Positions 63,144-64,000 of a stretch of DNA of 64,000 nucleotides are shown here, piece after piece. Position 1 is the first letter of the stretch. The number at the start of each line of letters is the position of its first letter. Origin of the DNA: Streptomyces sp. TG1A-60 (GTDB lineage Bacteria > Actinomycetota > Actinomycetes > Streptomycetales > Streptomycetaceae); contig NZ_CP147520.1 in NCBI RefSeq assembly GCF_037201975.1, positions 7,316,001-7,380,000 on the forward strand, given 5' to 3'. Made by a program: the position numbers and the translations under genes. A model generated the notes under the pieces. It was not told the origin of the DNA. It worked only from the letters and a program-made list of their open reading frames with translations, and ran no database searches.

Positions 63144-64000
63144 TCAGTCCGTGGCGCGCAGCGCCCCCCAGGTCTGCTGACGGACGACGCCGTCGGCCGG
63201 CAGGCCCCTGTCGGCCTGGAAGCTCTGTACCGCGGCCTCCGTCCCGGCGTCGAACTCGCCGTCCACACCGTCGTCCCCCAGGCTGTATCCGCGCTTGGTC
63301 AGCATACACTGCACCTGCAGCACGCGTTTGCCGGTCGTCCCCGGGCGCGTACGGCCGGAGCCGGAGTAGTACGTGCAGTCCGAGATCCAGGCCGGGGTGC
63401 CGGACCCGGTCGGCGCGTCGCTCGGCGACGGCGTGGCCTCGGCGGGGGCACTGGTCGCGTCGGCGGGGGCGGAGGAGTCGGAGTCCCGGTCGTCTTCGGT
63501 CGTGCCCGAGCCCGGGTCGGACGCCTCGGGACGCGCGGTGTCACCGTCGGCCGCGGCCCGGTCACCCTTGCCGGAGACCTCCGAGACCGTGGACCCACCG
63601 TCCGGGGTGGGCGCGCTGTCCCCTCCGTCGGCCGTCGAGGCCGAGGCCGCGTCGCGCGGCAGGGCATCCTCGGAGGTCGCCCGGTCCGCCTCCGGCGAGG
63701 CGCTGGTGGTGGAGGGCTCCTGGACGGTGAGGACGACGACACCGCCGACCACCGCGCAGAGCGCCAGGCCCGCGACGCCGACCAGCGCCCGCTTGCGGCG
63801 CGTCGACGTACGGGGCTCCGTCGTGGGCGTCAGCCGCCCCGGTACGTCGGCGGACGGAGCCGGCGCCTTCGCCGCCGGCTCGGCACCGGGCTGGTCGAGA
63901 GGGAGCCGGCACAGCACCTCGTACGCCTGCTGCCGGGCGAGCACCCTGCCGCCCAGCGGCTCGGGCCAGGGGGACGGCCCAGGCGCTCCGGGCACACCGG
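63144..64000 (-). CDS. Membrane-anchored peptidoglycan-binding protein (5' end outside window)
   Basis: At least 283 aa; the start lies beyond 64000 or near ATG 63995. A cytoplasmic N-terminus (VLARQQAYEVLCRLPLDQP) is followed by basic TRRKRALVG and one transmembrane helix (VAGLALCAVVGGVVVLTVQ). A long Ser/Thr/Asp/Pro-rich wall-spanning linker comes next. The C-terminal PG_binding_1 domain has RVLQVQCMLTKRGYSLGDDG and FDAGTEAAVQSFQADRGLPA. It probably has a structural or sensing role at the cell wall. The partner gene, if any, is outside the window. Confidence 0.8.
   Translation of the reverse strand, partial: GVPGAPGPSPWPEPLGGRVLARQQAYEVLCRLPLDQPGAEPAAKAPAPSADVPGRLTPTTEPRTSTRRKRALVGVAGLALCAVVGGVVVLTVQEPSTTSASPEADRATSEDALPRDAASASTADGGDSAPTPDGGSTVSEVSGKGDRAAADGDTARPEASDPGSGTTEDDRDSDSSAPADATSAPAEATPSPSDAPTGSGTPAWISDCTYYSGSGRTRPGTTGKRVLQVQCMLTKRGYSLGDDGVDGEFDAGTEAAVQSFQADRGLPADGVVRQQTWGALRATD

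Overview
The window is high-GC actinobacterial DNA and almost certainly comes from a Streptomyces chromosome. Supporting signs are the strong G/C bias at third codon positions, frequent GTG starts, 4-nt ATGA/GTGA gene overlaps, and Streptomyces-type small families (DUF4383, DUF5709, DUF6343, GAF-ANTAR, SpoIIE-type phosphatase, LytR-CpsA-Psr). The many gene remnants suggest a chromosome-arm location. No rRNA, tRNA, CRISPR array or intact insertion sequence was seen.

Layout. 0.2-8.4 kb: an exported molybdenum aldehyde oxidoreductase operon (paoABCD-like) with moaA, moaE and a TetR regulator. 8.4-11.3 kb: a decayed catabolic cluster with one intact acyl-CoA dehydrogenase. 11.5-15.3 kb: a two-gene cassette, the most interesting object here. 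A 149-aa protein ending in an amyloid-signalling-like motif precedes a 1101-aa STAND/NLR-like P-loop ATPase that carries the same domain and motif at its N-terminus, then TPR/Sel1-type repeats and membrane helices. 15.4-20.3 kb: a flavin reductase remnant, a GH43 glycosidase, an epimerase pseudogene and two small stress-type proteins. 20.5-32.2 kb: cobalamin corrin-ring genes (cobL, cobM, cbiD, cobK, cobIJ, cobH, cobG, cobN) with a cobalamin riboswitch before cobN. 32.2-36.1 kb: small conserved proteins, remnants and an MFS exporter. 36.2-47.5 kb: one long minus-strand operon that makes a nucleotide-activated heptose (gmhA, hldE, gmhB) and builds it into a carbamoylated glycan with five glycosyltransferases, a carbamoyltransferase and a UXS-type epimerase. 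48.2-64 kb: hemerythrin, GAF-ANTAR regulator, FUSC protein, a TnpB remnant, a membrane PP2C phosphatase, an LCP ligase, a stand-alone trpF, an atypical P450, a glycine betaine/choline-type ABC transporter and a peptidoglycan-binding protein cut by the window end.

How genes work together. The pao genes encode the three subunits and the cofactor-loading chaperone of one enzyme, and moaA/moaE supply its molybdopterin. The cob genes cover most C-methylation, ring-contraction and cobalt-insertion steps. In the heptose operon seven junctions overlap by 4 nt, which implies coordinated translation of a single pathway.

Caution. Four genes (paoA, paoC, a GT9 and a GT2) are each broken at a G/C run of exactly five, where a run of six restores the family-typical frame. 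These look like base-calling or assembly errors rather than biology. They differ from the true remnants, which carry deletions and several lesions.
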